From positions 1 to 64,000 of the forward strand of contig DAKS01000039.1 of NCBI GenBank assembly GCA_002499195.1: a stretch of DNA of 64,000 nucleotides, written 5' to 3'. The notes below the pieces were generated by a model, which saw nothing but the letters and a program-made list of their open reading frames with translations, made no database searches and had not been told where the DNA came from. Within the stretch, counting starts at the first letter, position 1, and each line of letters opens with the position of its first letter. This DNA is from Euryarchaeota archaeon UBA443. Its GTDB lineage: Archaea > Thermoplasmatota > Poseidoniia > Poseidoniales > Poseidoniaceae. Shown one piece after another: positions 54,861-63,020 of the stretch. The position numbers and the translations under genes are program-made.

Positions 54861-54882
54861 ACGTCCAAGCCTTGACAGGGAC

Positions 54883-57800
54883 ATGCCCAAAGGCTCACCC
54901 CTCGTCGCATCCACACTTATTTTGATGATGTTAGCATCAACATGTTTGGTGGCTACTGCCCAAGCAGAGGAAAATATACTCGATGAAATTGAGATTATGC
55001 ACACTGCAATCAATCCAGCCAATAACAAGACCTACCATCTTCTCTCCGAATCTTCTTGGGAGGATGCTGCCTTCAAAGCACGTTCACTTGATGGATACTT
55101 GACCACCATCGATGATGCTGAAGAAAACACATGGGTGTTCGACACGTTTGCTAGTTTCAATGAACAAAGCCGTCACCTGTGGATCGGTTTGAACGACGTC
55201 CAAGATGAAGGCATGTATCGATGGCATGACGGAACCCCCTTCTTGTATCGAAATTGGGGGACGGACCAACCAACAGGTGGAGATGATTCAGATTATGTCC
55301 ACATCGCATCAACCAACATGGGCAACATCATGCCACAAACATGGAATGATCTTGAAAACAATCCAGAATACTTCCCTGTTTACGGTGTTGTAGAGGTTGG
55401 ACCTGGTGCAGATTTTTCACTTCGTTTCAATGGAATTGAAGATCACATTGTTATCAAACACGATGAAGGCCTCATGACAAATGGTTCGTTAAGCATCGAA
55501 GCAACCATCAAATCCACCGATTTAACTGGCATTCGTTTCATTACCATGAAAGGTGATTACGGCTGGGGTATGTATCTCTCCGATGGATACATTGGATATG
55601 CTTCAGAATACAGTTTGTCCAAACACCCTCTTTCCACCACTAGCATTACTGAAGATACGTGGCATACCATCGGTATCGAAATCGTCGAAGGAGTAGGTGG
55701 ACAATTCATAGTCGACGGTAATCATGCTGGAAATATTTCTGCAGAAGATGCAAACATTCCAGAAGGTGATTTTGGTTCGAACGATTGTTTCACTTCCGGA
55801 GATTCATGCGATGAACTCTACATCGCTCGAATGGGTGCTGGTTGTGATTGCTATCACTTTGAAGGGATTATTGATGAAGTTAGCATCTCCTTCGCAGAAG
55901 ATAACGTGTGGACTCCTGTAAGCGATTGGACCTTCTGGGAAGGAGAGGGAGGCGACACTGGAGATGCGCTCAATGATGAAACAATGCAGCGTGTTGGTAC
56001 CATTCATGGAGCGGATTGGGTCATGCCTGATGGATCCATTGTTGCACAAGCTGTTGAATTATCAAACCATGAATACATTATCATCGAGAATGCTCAACAG
56101 GGAGATACACTACTGTTCTATGCGGAACTTGAAGAATACACATTCATGATCGATATCTACATGTGGGGATGGTCAGAAGAGTACTACGATGACTGGGATT
56201 ATGAATTCGAGGATAGCCTCTATTTCGATGCCTATGTTGGCTATGATAAAATTCCTGCTCCATGGGATTATGATGAGCAATTGGAAGGATATTATGGGTC
56301 TATTTGGAACTCTTGGACATGGCCTGATGCTGAAGTGATATGGTTCTCAGTTGTTGTGAACCAAGACATCGAAGAATTCGAAATTGAAGCATCTTGGGAA
56401 GTTGCAGAAGCTCCACCGAGCCTCGATGAAATGACCGAATTGTACAATGGCATCCCAATTCCTTCGCAATCCCTAGAAGGTGATCGTGACAATTACGATG
56501 CTGAATTATCCTATTACTACGTCAATGTAACCGATTCCCTTACCGAGCTTAAGGTAGAAACGTACGGTGGAAAAGGAAACGTGGACCTGATAATGTCTTC
56601 TGGCGGACCTATCGATCCAAATTATTACTACTACTATCCAGAACCGTTTGAGGATTTTATCGAGGTACCTAATGGCCAAAGCAGTGTCATTTGGTCGTCA
56701 AATAATGGAAACGATGAGGAAGTCAACATGTTCGATGTTGAACCAGGAATCTACTACATAACCGCATTCACATATCGAAAGTCAAACGATTTCACCATCG
56801 TTGCAGATTTCACTTATGCGCCAGCAAATGCTGATCCTTCAACTGCAATCGAGTTGCAAGATGGTATTGCCTATGGACCGATGAGTGGATACGATGGACT
56901 TGACCAATATTTCTTCATCGATGTTCCAAGTGGAACAGAACGCTTGGAAGTTGATCTCGATGGTGGATTTGGCCAAGCAACCCTCCATATGCGCTACGAA
57001 AATACACCAACTGCGAGTGAATCCGACCATCACTCCGGAGCGCCAGGTGCTGGTGATAAAATCGGTTTCAACAATCCAACTCCTGGCACGTGGCATATTC
57101 TTCTCGACTCGGAAAGTGTATTCAGTGGAGTCTCGATTACTGCTTCCTTTGAGGATCTCTACGTTTGGGAATACGATGGTACGCCAATCGAGTTGTTCAA
57201 CGATGAGGCTGTCGATGGCCTAAGTGCTCCTGCTGGAGAAGAACTGTATTTCTACGTTGATTTGCAAACCCGATCAGAGGAACTTATCATCAACACGTAC
57301 GGAGGCGAAGGTTCGCTTTACATCGCTGCTGATGGCGAAGTTGATTATGGTGATTTCTTTGATTTCGATGAATTTGGAGACTTTGATTTCCTTGATGAGG
57401 ATATCTTCGGTGAACAATTCACATCTTACGGAGAAGGAACACAGCATGAACTCTACGTTTACTCTCCGGCTGCTGGCCGATTTGATATAACCCTCATCGC
57501 TGAAGACGACTTTTCCGATGTCTCCATCGTCGCCTATTGGAAAGAAGACCTACGACCTGTTCCTGGACCAGACCCCCCACTTGTCGTAGATCCTGAAGAG
57601 ATCTATGCCTGCGATTCTAATCTCGAGGAGTTCTTCAAGGACTCTGACATCAATGGAGATGGAATGCTGAATGGTGATGAATTCCGTCGTTCAGACCCTT
57701 CCGATGATATTGTATTCAATGATATTGATACCACGGGCGATGGATTCATTGAGTATACTGAAGTTGTTGCTTATGCTTGCACCTGCGAGAATGAACTCAT

Positions 57801-58503
57801 GATGTTGAGTGAACAACTTCCATACAAGACATCGGTCGAATTCTTCGAATCCTTAGTACTGAAGAATGATTATGATTTGGAAGTCTTGGACATGAATGAA
57901 GACGATTACGTCACATATGATGAACTTCAAAAGGGATTCGAAACATGCACAACCACCTTCAATCCTTTCGACAGTGATGGTGATGGAGTACCAGACATCG
58001 ATGACCAGTTCCCGGACGACCCAGATGAATCAAAGGATGCTGATGGTGATGGAATTGGTGATAATGCCGACTTCGCACCCAGTGTTGCAAACGATATCGT
58101 CTACGGGGCAGGAGGCGCATTGCTCATCGTTCTCATCGGTTTATTAGTTCTCTTCGTCCGTGGAGGCGGCGGCTCCAACCAAAGAATGGATGAAGAATGG
58201 AATAAGACCGATGCTTTTTCAGAACAGATGTTGGGCATGAACAACCAATCAACGACTCAGAAAGAATTACCTGGAGCGCCACAATTGGAACCAATTGATG
58301 ACGCAACTCCTTCATATCAAGAATCTGAAGTTCCAATCTATGATTTCGGACAAGCCAACTTAGAAGCATCATCTTTTGAACAACCGGCAGCCAGTTTGAT
58401 GGGAATGATGGATGCAAATGGACGAGAACACATCGAATACCCTACAAATAGCGGAAGATTGTGGTATCGAGATGAACCAGATTCGGATTGGATCAAGAAC
58501 TAG
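54883..58503 (+). CDS. Large C-type lectin / LamG / PPC / EF-hand surface protein
   Basis: A 1206-residue type I membrane protein. A signal peptide (SPLVASTLILMMLASTCLVATAQA) precedes a C-type lectin domain (YHLLSESSWEDAAFKARSL to TWNDLENN). Next are a LamG/concanavalin-like domain (FSLRFNGIEDHIVIKHDEG onward), at least three beta-sandwich repeats of bacterial pre-peptidase type, and two or three EF-hands (DINGDGMLNGDEF, DTTGDGFIEYTEV, DMNEDDYVTYDEL). A thrombospondin-3-like DSDGDGVPDIDDQFPDDPDE leads to one membrane helix (GGALLIVLIGLLVLFV) and a cytoplasmic tail ending in EYPTNSGRLWYRDEPDSDW. I start at ATG 54883, which begins a proper signal peptide; the ATG at 54763 would prepend 40 residues. 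Probably binds glycans or proteins outside the cell with calcium. Confidence 0.85.
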   Translation: MPKGSPLVASTLILMMLASTCLVATAQAEENILDEIEIMHTAINPANNKTYHLLSESSWEDAAFKARSLDGYLTTIDDAEENTWVFDTFASFNEQSRHLWIGLNDVQDEGMYRWHDGTPFLYRNWGTDQPTGGDDSDYVHIASTNMGNIMPQTWNDLENNPEYFPVYGVVEVGPGADFSLRFNGIEDHIVIKHDEGLMTNGSLSIEATIKSTDLTGIRFITMKGDYGWGMYLSDGYIGYASEYSLSKHPLSTTSITEDTWHTIGIEIVEGVGGQFIVDGNHAGNISAEDANIPEGDFGSNDCFTSGDSCDELYIARMGAGCDCYHFEGIIDEVSISFAEDNVWTPVSDWTFWEGEGGDTGDALNDETMQRVGTIHGADWVMPDGSIVAQAVELSNHEYIIIENAQQGDTLLFYAELEEYTFMIDIYMWGWSEEYYDDWDYEFEDSLYFDAYVGYDKIPAPWDYDEQLEGYYGSIWNSWTWPDAEVIWFSVVVNQDIEEFEIEASWEVAEAPPSLDEMTELYNGIPIPSQSLEGDRDNYDAELSYYYVNVTDSLTELKVETYGGKGNVDLIMSSGGPIDPNYYYYYPEPFEDFIEVPNGQSSVIWSSNNGNDEEVNMFDVEPGIYYITAFTYRKSNDFTIVADFTYAPANADPSTAIELQDGIAYGPMSGYDGLDQYFFIDVPSGTERLEVDLDGGFGQATLHMRYENTPTASESDHHSGAPGAGDKIGFNNPTPGTWHILLDSESVFSGVSITASFEDLYVWEYDGTPIELFNDEAVDGLSAPAGEELYFYVDLQTRSEELIINTYGGEGSLYIAADGEVDYGDFFDFDEFGDFDFLDEDIFGEQFTSYGEGTQHELYVYSPAAGRFDITLIAEDDFSDVSIVAYWKEDLRPVPGPDPPLVVDPEEIYACDSNLEEFFKDSDINGDGMLNGDEFRRSDPSDDIVFNDIDTTGDGFIEYTEVVAYACTCENELMMLSEQLPYKTSVEFFESLVLKNDYDLEVLDMNEDDYVTYDELQKGFETCTTTFNPFDSDGDGVPDIDDQFPDDPDESKDADGDGIGDNADFAPSVANDIVYGAGGALLIVLIGLLVLFVRGGGGSNQRMDEEWNKTDAFSEQMLGMNNQSTTQKELPGAPQLEPIDDATPSYQESEVPIYDFGQANLEASSFEQPAASLMGMMDANGREHIEYPTNSGRLWYRDEPDSDWIKN

Positions 58504-58518
58504 GCTTGGTCTTTTTCT
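58491..58518 (+). terminator. Hairpin plus T-tract spanning the lectin-protein stop codon
   Basis: GATCAAG, loop AACTAGG, CTTGGTC: a 7-bp stem with one G-T pair. TTTTTCTTTC follows directly on the plus strand. The stem covers the last codons and the TAG stop, and lies within the convergent archaeosortase gene's 3' end. It has the form of an intrinsic terminator. Confidence 0.5.
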
Positions 58519-59443
58519 TTCTCAATCCAGCTGCTTCGAGCAACCTAAGGATGTGGCGATGCAGTTCAGGAAGCAATTCGAACATGGCGATAGCCATCAC
58601 GAACATTGCAAAGAGTGAAACAACTCTAGATGCATAGGAATGTCCGAATTCAAACATACTCAATCCTAAATATTCCCATCCCTCATATGAGAGATGCATC
58701 CAAATCAATCCTGCATTGCGGAACAGATTGAGAATGTGAATAATGGGGATGGTGAAGAGCAAGGCTCGAATTCTACGCTTTCTATCAACATCTAGCACTG
58801 AAATTGCACCAATAAATACAATCATTGATTGAAGTGCAGTACAAGCAAGAACAAAATTGATGCCGATTGCACCTCCATCTGCCATGATCAATTCTGTTTG
58901 AAATGGATGTTCTCCGAAACCGTCGGTCATGAACCACTTATTCCCATCCCATTCGGACCAAGAAACCTGGCCAGCATCAGTGTTGACCATAGTTTCACCA
59001 AGTTTTATGTCGATAGTTCCCGTAAACGAAAGGAACATTGCTACCTGTGAAGCAACAAACCAAATCGCAAGTACCGACAACCACGGTATATGCGCAACAA
59101 GTAGGTAGGGCCCACCAGCATATGCAACGCACCCACGGGCCCAATTCAATGCAGCACGGTCACGGGATGTCAGTGAACGTGCTTCTGCAATCACCAAAGC
59201 CACGGCGATTGGAAGAGCGAGTGCAGTCATTATTGTAAGAACAATATCTCCAAGTTCGAAGTAATACATTGAATCATTGAAAAAATAAATTCCAACGAGA
59301 ACCCAGCCTGTTTGAGCAAGTCTGGAAACTCCCTCATTGTGGCGTTTATGCCACGAAATTGCTAACATAACCATACCAATAGCGCCTGCAATGGTGGCAA
59401 CTTCCTTGGCAAGGAACATGACATTCCCAGAACTCAACCTCAT
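58493..59443 (-). CDS. artA: Archaeosortase A family transpeptidase
   Basis: A 316-residue polytopic membrane protein of the exosortase/archaeosortase family, which cleaves C-terminal sorting signals (PGF-CTERM in haloarchaea) and attaches proteins to lipid. The catalytic Cys201 is in FVLACTALQSM, Arg242 is in NLFRNAG, and His268 is in FGHSYASR. The 41-residue Cys-Arg spacing equals what I recall for the Haloferax enzyme (173 and 214). The extracytoplasmic loop (about 148-190) is longer than a simple hairpin. It converges on the lectin-protein gene, but that protein ends in a cytoplasmic tail, not a PGF-CTERM signal, so its substrates lie elsewhere. Overlap with the lectin gene is 11 bases. 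Confidence 0.85.
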   Translation of the reverse strand: MRLSSGNVMFLAKEVATIAGAIGMVMLAISWHKRHNEGVSRLAQTGWVLVGIYFFNDSMYYFELGDIVLTIMTALALPIAVALVIAEARSLTSRDRAALNWARGCVAYAGGPYLLVAHIPWLSVLAIWFVASQVAMFLSFTGTIDIKLGETMVNTDAGQVSWSEWDGNKWFMTDGFGEHPFQTELIMADGGAIGINFVLACTALQSMIVFIGAISVLDVDRKRRIRALLFTIPIIHILNLFRNAGLIWMHLSYEGWEYLGLSMFEFGHSYASRVVSLFAMFVMAIAMFELLPELHRHILRLLEAAGLRKKKTKPSS

Positions 59444-59492
59444 AGAAACGTTTGCCCATTAAGTCCAACAACCCGTTCAATGTCCAGTGGTT

Positions 59493-60107
59493 ATGGAAGG
59501 ACCCATTGTGGATGGTTCTGGTTCTGCTACAGGGCCAATTGCATTCATCGATCGAGATGGTGTCCTCAACTATGGTCGAAATGGTTACGTCAACCATCCA
59601 AATGAATTGATTATGATCCCTGGTAGCGGTAATGCTATCGCTCGATTGCGGGCAAAAGGTTACACGATTTGTGTCGTTACAAATCAATCTCCAATCATGC
59701 GTGGGCTATGGACTGTTGAACGACTTCATTCCATCCATAACAAACTTCGGCAACAGCTTATCGAAGAGAATCCTGACGCAGTTATCGATATCATCATGAC
59801 ATGTCCTCACAGAAATCGAGATCGATGTGGATGTCGTAAACCATGGCCAGGAATGTTGGTTAAAGGCAACAATATTCTTCGTGATGAGCGTCAACCAAAT
59901 CGACGAATTGATTGGGCTGGACCAAAACCCGAATCTTGGCATCCACTCGATACAATGGTTGGAGATCGAAAGTCAGACATGGGAGCAGGTTGGGCAGTTG
60001 GTGCTCGAACATTTGAGGTATCAGATAAACTAGGCCTGCCTCAAGTCATCGACAGGGTTCTTGATGAACACGATGCTGGCGATTTCTATGATCCTATGAG
60101 GTGGTAA
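59493..60107 (+). CDS. HAD phosphatase, GmhB/HisB-N type
   Basis: A 204-residue HAD-superfamily phosphatase like D-glycero-D-manno-heptose-1,7-bisphosphate phosphatase. The nucleophile motif is FIDRDGVLN (Asp20, Asp22). VVTNQSPIMRG is motif II, and a zinc-binding loop CPHRNRDRCGCRKP is typical of GmhB and histidinol-phosphatases. The motif IV-like MVGDRKSDMGAGWAVGART supplies the Mg2+ acids. I start at ATG 59493 rather than GTG 59487. It lies just before tiaS. Candidate substrates are sugar bisphosphates for surface glycans; no heptose pathway genes are nearby. Confidence 0.85.
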   Translation: MEGPIVDGSGSATGPIAFIDRDGVLNYGRNGYVNHPNELIMIPGSGNAIARLRAKGYTICVVTNQSPIMRGLWTVERLHSIHNKLRQQLIEENPDAVIDIIMTCPHRNRDRCGCRKPWPGMLVKGNNILRDERQPNRRIDWAGPKPESWHPLDTMVGDRKSDMGAGWAVGARTFEVSDKLGLPQVIDRVLDEHDAGDFYDPMRW

Positions 60108-60123
60108 TATCGGTTGGCTAGGA

Positions 60124-61311
60124 TTGGACGATACGGATTCTCTTCGCGGAGGTTGTACAACAGAAGTCTTGTTTAGACTCATTCAACAACTTCCTACAGA
60201 CGTTAACGTTGGCCAGGCGAGATTGGTCCGATTATGGCCATTTGCTCAACGACGCACACGCGGCAATGCGGCTGTTGCGGTTGAATTGAAAACTGATGAT
60301 GAGTCAGCGTTGTTGCAATTCCTCGAAGGATATTGGAACGATTTTATCCTCCCGCTAAGAGGTGATGTTCAAGCAAGTCAACACAGTGATCGAGAACAAT
60401 TTCCTTCGGATCCAGGTATGGTTTGGTTTTCTAAAGTTAAGAGTAATGAACTATTCTATAGAAATGGTTTACGGCAAGAAATTGGCGAGAAAGATTTGCC
60501 GGAAGCAACAAAATCATGGGGAGGTCATGGAAAGATTGGTGCGACATTAGCAGTTCATTGGCCTGCAAAAACCTCAACCTTCGAAGCTATTGCTTGGAGG
60601 ATGCAAGAAAATACTGGACCAAGAAAATTGGATGAGAAGGCGATTGCAATAGTCGATCAAATGAAAGAAACATTTCTTTGTCGAGACGGACGCTTAGGAG
60701 CATCGATGTTAGCACCTAGAGGCTCATCACCTGTCTTGTTCGGAGTGCGTACTTGGACCAAGCAATCAGCAGAAGAGGCACTTCAAATCCTCATCGATGC
60801 AACAAATACTGAACCTGTTGCAGGTTCGATAGTGTTTGAAACGAATCATGCCACAAACGATCATTTGGATGAATCATTGGAATTACAGATCGAAGCGATT
60901 GAAATTTTCAAAGGAGGACATGCATTGCTACATTCAACGACTGAACGATTTTTGGCGTTCAAAGAATCAGGACAGATCGCTTCAATCTGTCAAGAATTAC
61001 GAGTAGGAGACGTTGTTGAATGTAAAGGATTACGAGCGCCAGATGGATCAATACACATTGAATTTTTACAAATTTCACATCTCGTTTCGAATCGAAAACG
61101 ACCGTTGTGCCCAACCTGTAACAAGTCGATGTCATCGATGGGGCGGAATCAGGGATTACGCTGTAAAAAGTGTGGATTCAAGTCCGAGGATGTATGGGAT
61201 GAATCGCCACGGTCCTTGCCGATGAACCAATGGTTTCAACCACCACCGCCCTCTCGAAGGCATCTCGCTAAACCACTGGATGAGCAACCAGAAAGACAAA
61301 ACAATCTTTAG
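60124..61311 (+). CDS. tiaS: tRNA(Ile2) 2-agmatinylcytidine synthetase TiaS
   Basis: Attaches agmatine to C34 of the AUA-reading tRNA-Ile, using ATP. In the 395-residue protein the signature DDTDSLRGGCTTEV is at the very N-terminus. The kinase-like and ferredoxin-like domains follow, with RTRGNAAVAVEL and GRLGASMLAPRGSSPVLFGVR. An OB domain leads to a C-terminal zinc ribbon (CPTCNKSM to RCKKCGFKSED). TiaS proteins normally begin with a strand reading like MxIGIDDTDS. Here the only ordinary start codon in frame is TTG 60124, after GWLG, so the first strand would be lost. ATC at 60109 would restore it and has GAGGTGG four bases upstream. I give the TTG start as minimal extent. Confidence 0.88.
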   Translation: MDDTDSLRGGCTTEVLFRLIQQLPTDVNVGQARLVRLWPFAQRRTRGNAAVAVELKTDDESALLQFLEGYWNDFILPLRGDVQASQHSDREQFPSDPGMVWFSKVKSNELFYRNGLRQEIGEKDLPEATKSWGGHGKIGATLAVHWPAKTSTFEAIAWRMQENTGPRKLDEKAIAIVDQMKETFLCRDGRLGASMLAPRGSSPVLFGVRTWTKQSAEEALQILIDATNTEPVAGSIVFETNHATNDHLDESLELQIEAIEIFKGGHALLHSTTERFLAFKESGQIASICQELRVGDVVECKGLRAPDGSIHIEFLQISHLVSNRKRPLCPTCNKSMSSMGRNQGLRCKKCGFKSEDVWDESPRSLPMNQWFQPPPPSRRHLAKPLDEQPERQNNL

Positions 61312-61332
61312 CACCTTAGTTGAGTTGGAAGC

Positions 61333-61587
61333 ATGTCAGAGGAGACGACCAAAAACATCACGACGGTTATTCTCATTCTAATTTTCATTGGAATGATGAT
61401 TTTTATTGGCGTTCGGGCACGTCGAAACCGAGAAGATATGTTGAAAAGTCACGCACCAAAAATTGCTGGGAAAGATGAACTTGAGGGTGGGGCTAGACAC
61501 CCTCAACGATTCGATGAACCGGATGAAGAGGCTTTGGAAGAAATGGCTGAATTACTCGGTGAAGGTTCAGACGATGAAGAAGCCTGA
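61333..61587 (+). CDS. Small single-span membrane protein
   Basis: An 84-residue protein with one helix (TVILILIFIGMMIFIGV, about 11-27), a basic stop-transfer RARRNRED, and an acidic tail (DEPDEEALEEMAELLGEGSDDEEA). It follows tiaS by 21 bases and overlaps the convergent RadB-like gene by 21 bases. Function unknown. Confidence 0.65.
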   Translation: MSEETTKNITTVILILIFIGMMIFIGVRARRNREDMLKSHAPKIAGKDELEGGARHPQRFDEPDEEALEEMAELLGEGSDDEEA

Positions 61588-62157
61588 TTCTTCAATTAGC
61601 AAATCACTAACATCACCATCCTTGTCGAGATGAGTGATGTTGCGTTGGCCGGAATATAATCCCCAAATTTCGAACCCTTGACTTACAAATTCAGTTTTTG
61701 AACGAACACGATATTCCTCATCCGACCCTGTCACATCAGTTCCAGATTTCGAGATTAGAAGTAGAGTTGTTTCTGAGTTGATACGTTGTGCAAGATCGAA
61801 AATAGCCTTCAGATTATCCTTTTCTATCCTTCCTGTTGGAGAGCACCAATCATCGAGAACGACAAGACCAACCCGGGGTAAACTCTGCTCGGCTTCAACA
61901 ATAGCATCAACGCATCTATCCATTGCACCGATGAGATTGAGGGCATGAAATCGACTAGATTCGACAATGTTCAATGAAGAAAATAGTTGAGAAAAACGTG
62001 TCGCATTTGGCATCTCAGGAGAGGCCCACAATACACGTCCACCCGATTGAATTTGATCCACTGCGCAATGAAGGCCAAAAGTTGTGCCGCCGCAACCACC
62101 TTGAACTGAGAGATGGATTCTTCTCCCAGTCAAATCGTTCGACCAACGTTCCGCCAT
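61567..62157 (-). CDS. RadB/KaiC-like RecA-fold protein without Walker A lysine
   Basis: A 196-residue protein that reads like a compact RecA/RadB core. The phosphate-loop position is HLSVQGGCGGTTFGLHCA (about 15-32), followed by GGRVLWASPEMP like the second strand of RadB. The Walker B strand is VGLVVLDDW (96-104), and LLLISKSGTDV resembles a late beta-strand. In Walker A the invariant Lys before Thr is absent (GGCGGTT). Upstream the frame stays open to 62364, but that part lies antisense to a convincing small membrane-protein gene. I therefore start at ATG 62157, which leaves a 75-base divergent promoter region. Homology to RadB is inferred from motif layout only. Confidence 0.55.
   Translation of the reverse strand: MAERWSNDLTGRRIHLSVQGGCGGTTFGLHCAVDQIQSGGRVLWASPEMPNATRFSQLFSSLNIVESSRFHALNLIGAMDRCVDAIVEAEQSLPRVGLVVLDDWCSPTGRIEKDNLKAIFDLAQRINSETTLLLISKSGTDVTGSDEEYRVRSKTEFVSQGFEIWGLYSGQRNITHLDKDGDVSDLLIEESGFFIV
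61576..61593. terminator. Small inverted repeat across convergent stops
   Basis: GAAGAA, loop GCCTGA, TTCTTC: a 6-bp stem covering the TGA stop of the 84-residue gene and the 3' coding end of the RadB-like gene. Confidence 0.3.
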
Positions 62158-62232
62158 AAACCATGGGTGGAGTCCTATGATTTGATTCCGTTCATGCAAA
62201 ATGCTCTTGACCTCTCTCTCAATCGACAGGTT

Positions 62233-62448
62233 ATGAGCGGAGAAGTGCGAAAAGGTGAGCGAATCCCACGCAGAGAGGCTCCTCCTTACGAAGAAGCCGA
62301 TAGTTTTGGTCAAGCCGTAGCTCGAGATGGTTTCTTCAAAACGGCGATTAACGATGCTAACCAATACGGTCCAATCGGTATGATGATTCTTCTTTTCATT
62401 GTCGCTACCATAACCGGTGCGGCCATCAAACTGCTTGAATCGCTCTGA
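62233..62448 (+). CDS. Small C-terminally anchored membrane protein
   Basis: A 71-residue protein with a polar N-terminal half (MSGEVRKGERIPRREAPPYEE) and one hydrophobic helix near the C-terminus (GMMILLFIVATITGAAIKLL), the layout of a tail-anchored protein. The frame could extend upstream to 62113, but those residues lie inside the divergent RadB-like gene and look non-coding. As a tail-anchored protein it would be a natural client of the Get3-like ATPase encoded at 38.9-40.2 kb; this is inference. Confidence 0.6.
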   Translation: MSGEVRKGERIPRREAPPYEEADSFGQAVARDGFFKTAINDANQYGPIGMMILLFIVATITGAAIKLLESL

Positions 62449-62499
62449 TGGCTTGAAACAATTGGATTAAAAATCGCTCTCCTGACTGTTTTGAAAGCG

Positions 62500-62506
62500 A
62501 TATATT
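62500..62506 (+). promoter_or_regulatory. TATA box of the 154-residue membrane protein gene
   Basis: ATATATT with a purine-rich stretch TTGAAAGCG just upstream (BRE-like), centred about 31 bases before the ATG at 62534. Predicts a leader of only a few bases. Confidence 0.6.
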
Positions 62507-62533
62507 CAAACCCGCTTTGTCGAAGTCTTGAGC

Positions 62534-62998
62534 ATGAGTGAGGGCTCAGTTAACGTTGAGAGTCGCACCTCTTCTCAAGATAAGCGTTGGACCATAATGG
62601 CCGCTTTGCTCGGAACAAATACAGCAGTAATGTTGTTTCAAGGTATTGAGCAAGAAACAAATCCTACTCCTATTCGGGAAGTTGCACTCACCATTATTGC
62701 TGCAACATTGCCGTTCCAGGCGATTTATTTCCTCATCTACACCTTTCTTCTCGAGAACAATGGCAAACTTAGCCATCACATGGTAAAGAAATTGAAAACT
62801 GCATCCAACATCTGTCAATTGTTTGCGTATATTTCCTTGGTTGGCGTTGCAATGTTGTGGTACAATCTTTCGATATATGTTGGTGTTGTCTTCTTCATAT
62901 CCACTGTTTTTGCTATGATCTTGGTACGTTATGCCATGATGACGGATGAAGAATCTCGTGATGAAATGAAGGCTAGTGCCAATGAGCAAGGTTCATGA
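62534..62998 (+). CDS. Hypothetical four-helix membrane protein
   Basis: A 154-residue protein with about four hydrophobic segments (TIMAALLGTNTAVMLF, REVALTIIAATLPFQAIYFLIYTFLL, LFAYISLVGVAMLWYNLSIY, VGVVFFISTVFAMILV), quoted as blocks of under 30 residues across about 20-140, and polar ends. Starts at ATG 62534; a TTG at 62528 is possible. It lies 22 bases before purB and may be co-transcribed. No family assignment. Confidence 0.65.
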   Translation: MSEGSVNVESRTSSQDKRWTIMAALLGTNTAVMLFQGIEQETNPTPIREVALTIIAATLPFQAIYFLIYTFLLENNGKLSHHMVKKLKTASNICQLFAYISLVGVAMLWYNLSIYVGVVFFISTVFAMILVRYAMMTDEESRDEMKASANEQGS

Positions 62999-63020
62999 AG
63001 TATCTTCTTGACCAAACAAT

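Noticed and set aside
54763..54882. 40-residue N-terminal extension of the lectin protein
   Set aside because: Would bury the signal peptide 45 residues inside the protein; the TATA-like element at 54855 supports the later ATG.
62113..62232. 40-residue upstream extension of the 71-residue membrane protein
   Set aside because: Lies within the divergent RadB-like gene and shows no conserved-looking sequence; ATG 62233 is a better start.
62158..62364. N-terminal extension of the RadB-like gene (69 residues)
   Set aside because: It is antisense to the small membrane-protein gene, which has a clear transmembrane helix; the ATG at 62157 places the start just before the first RecA-like strand.
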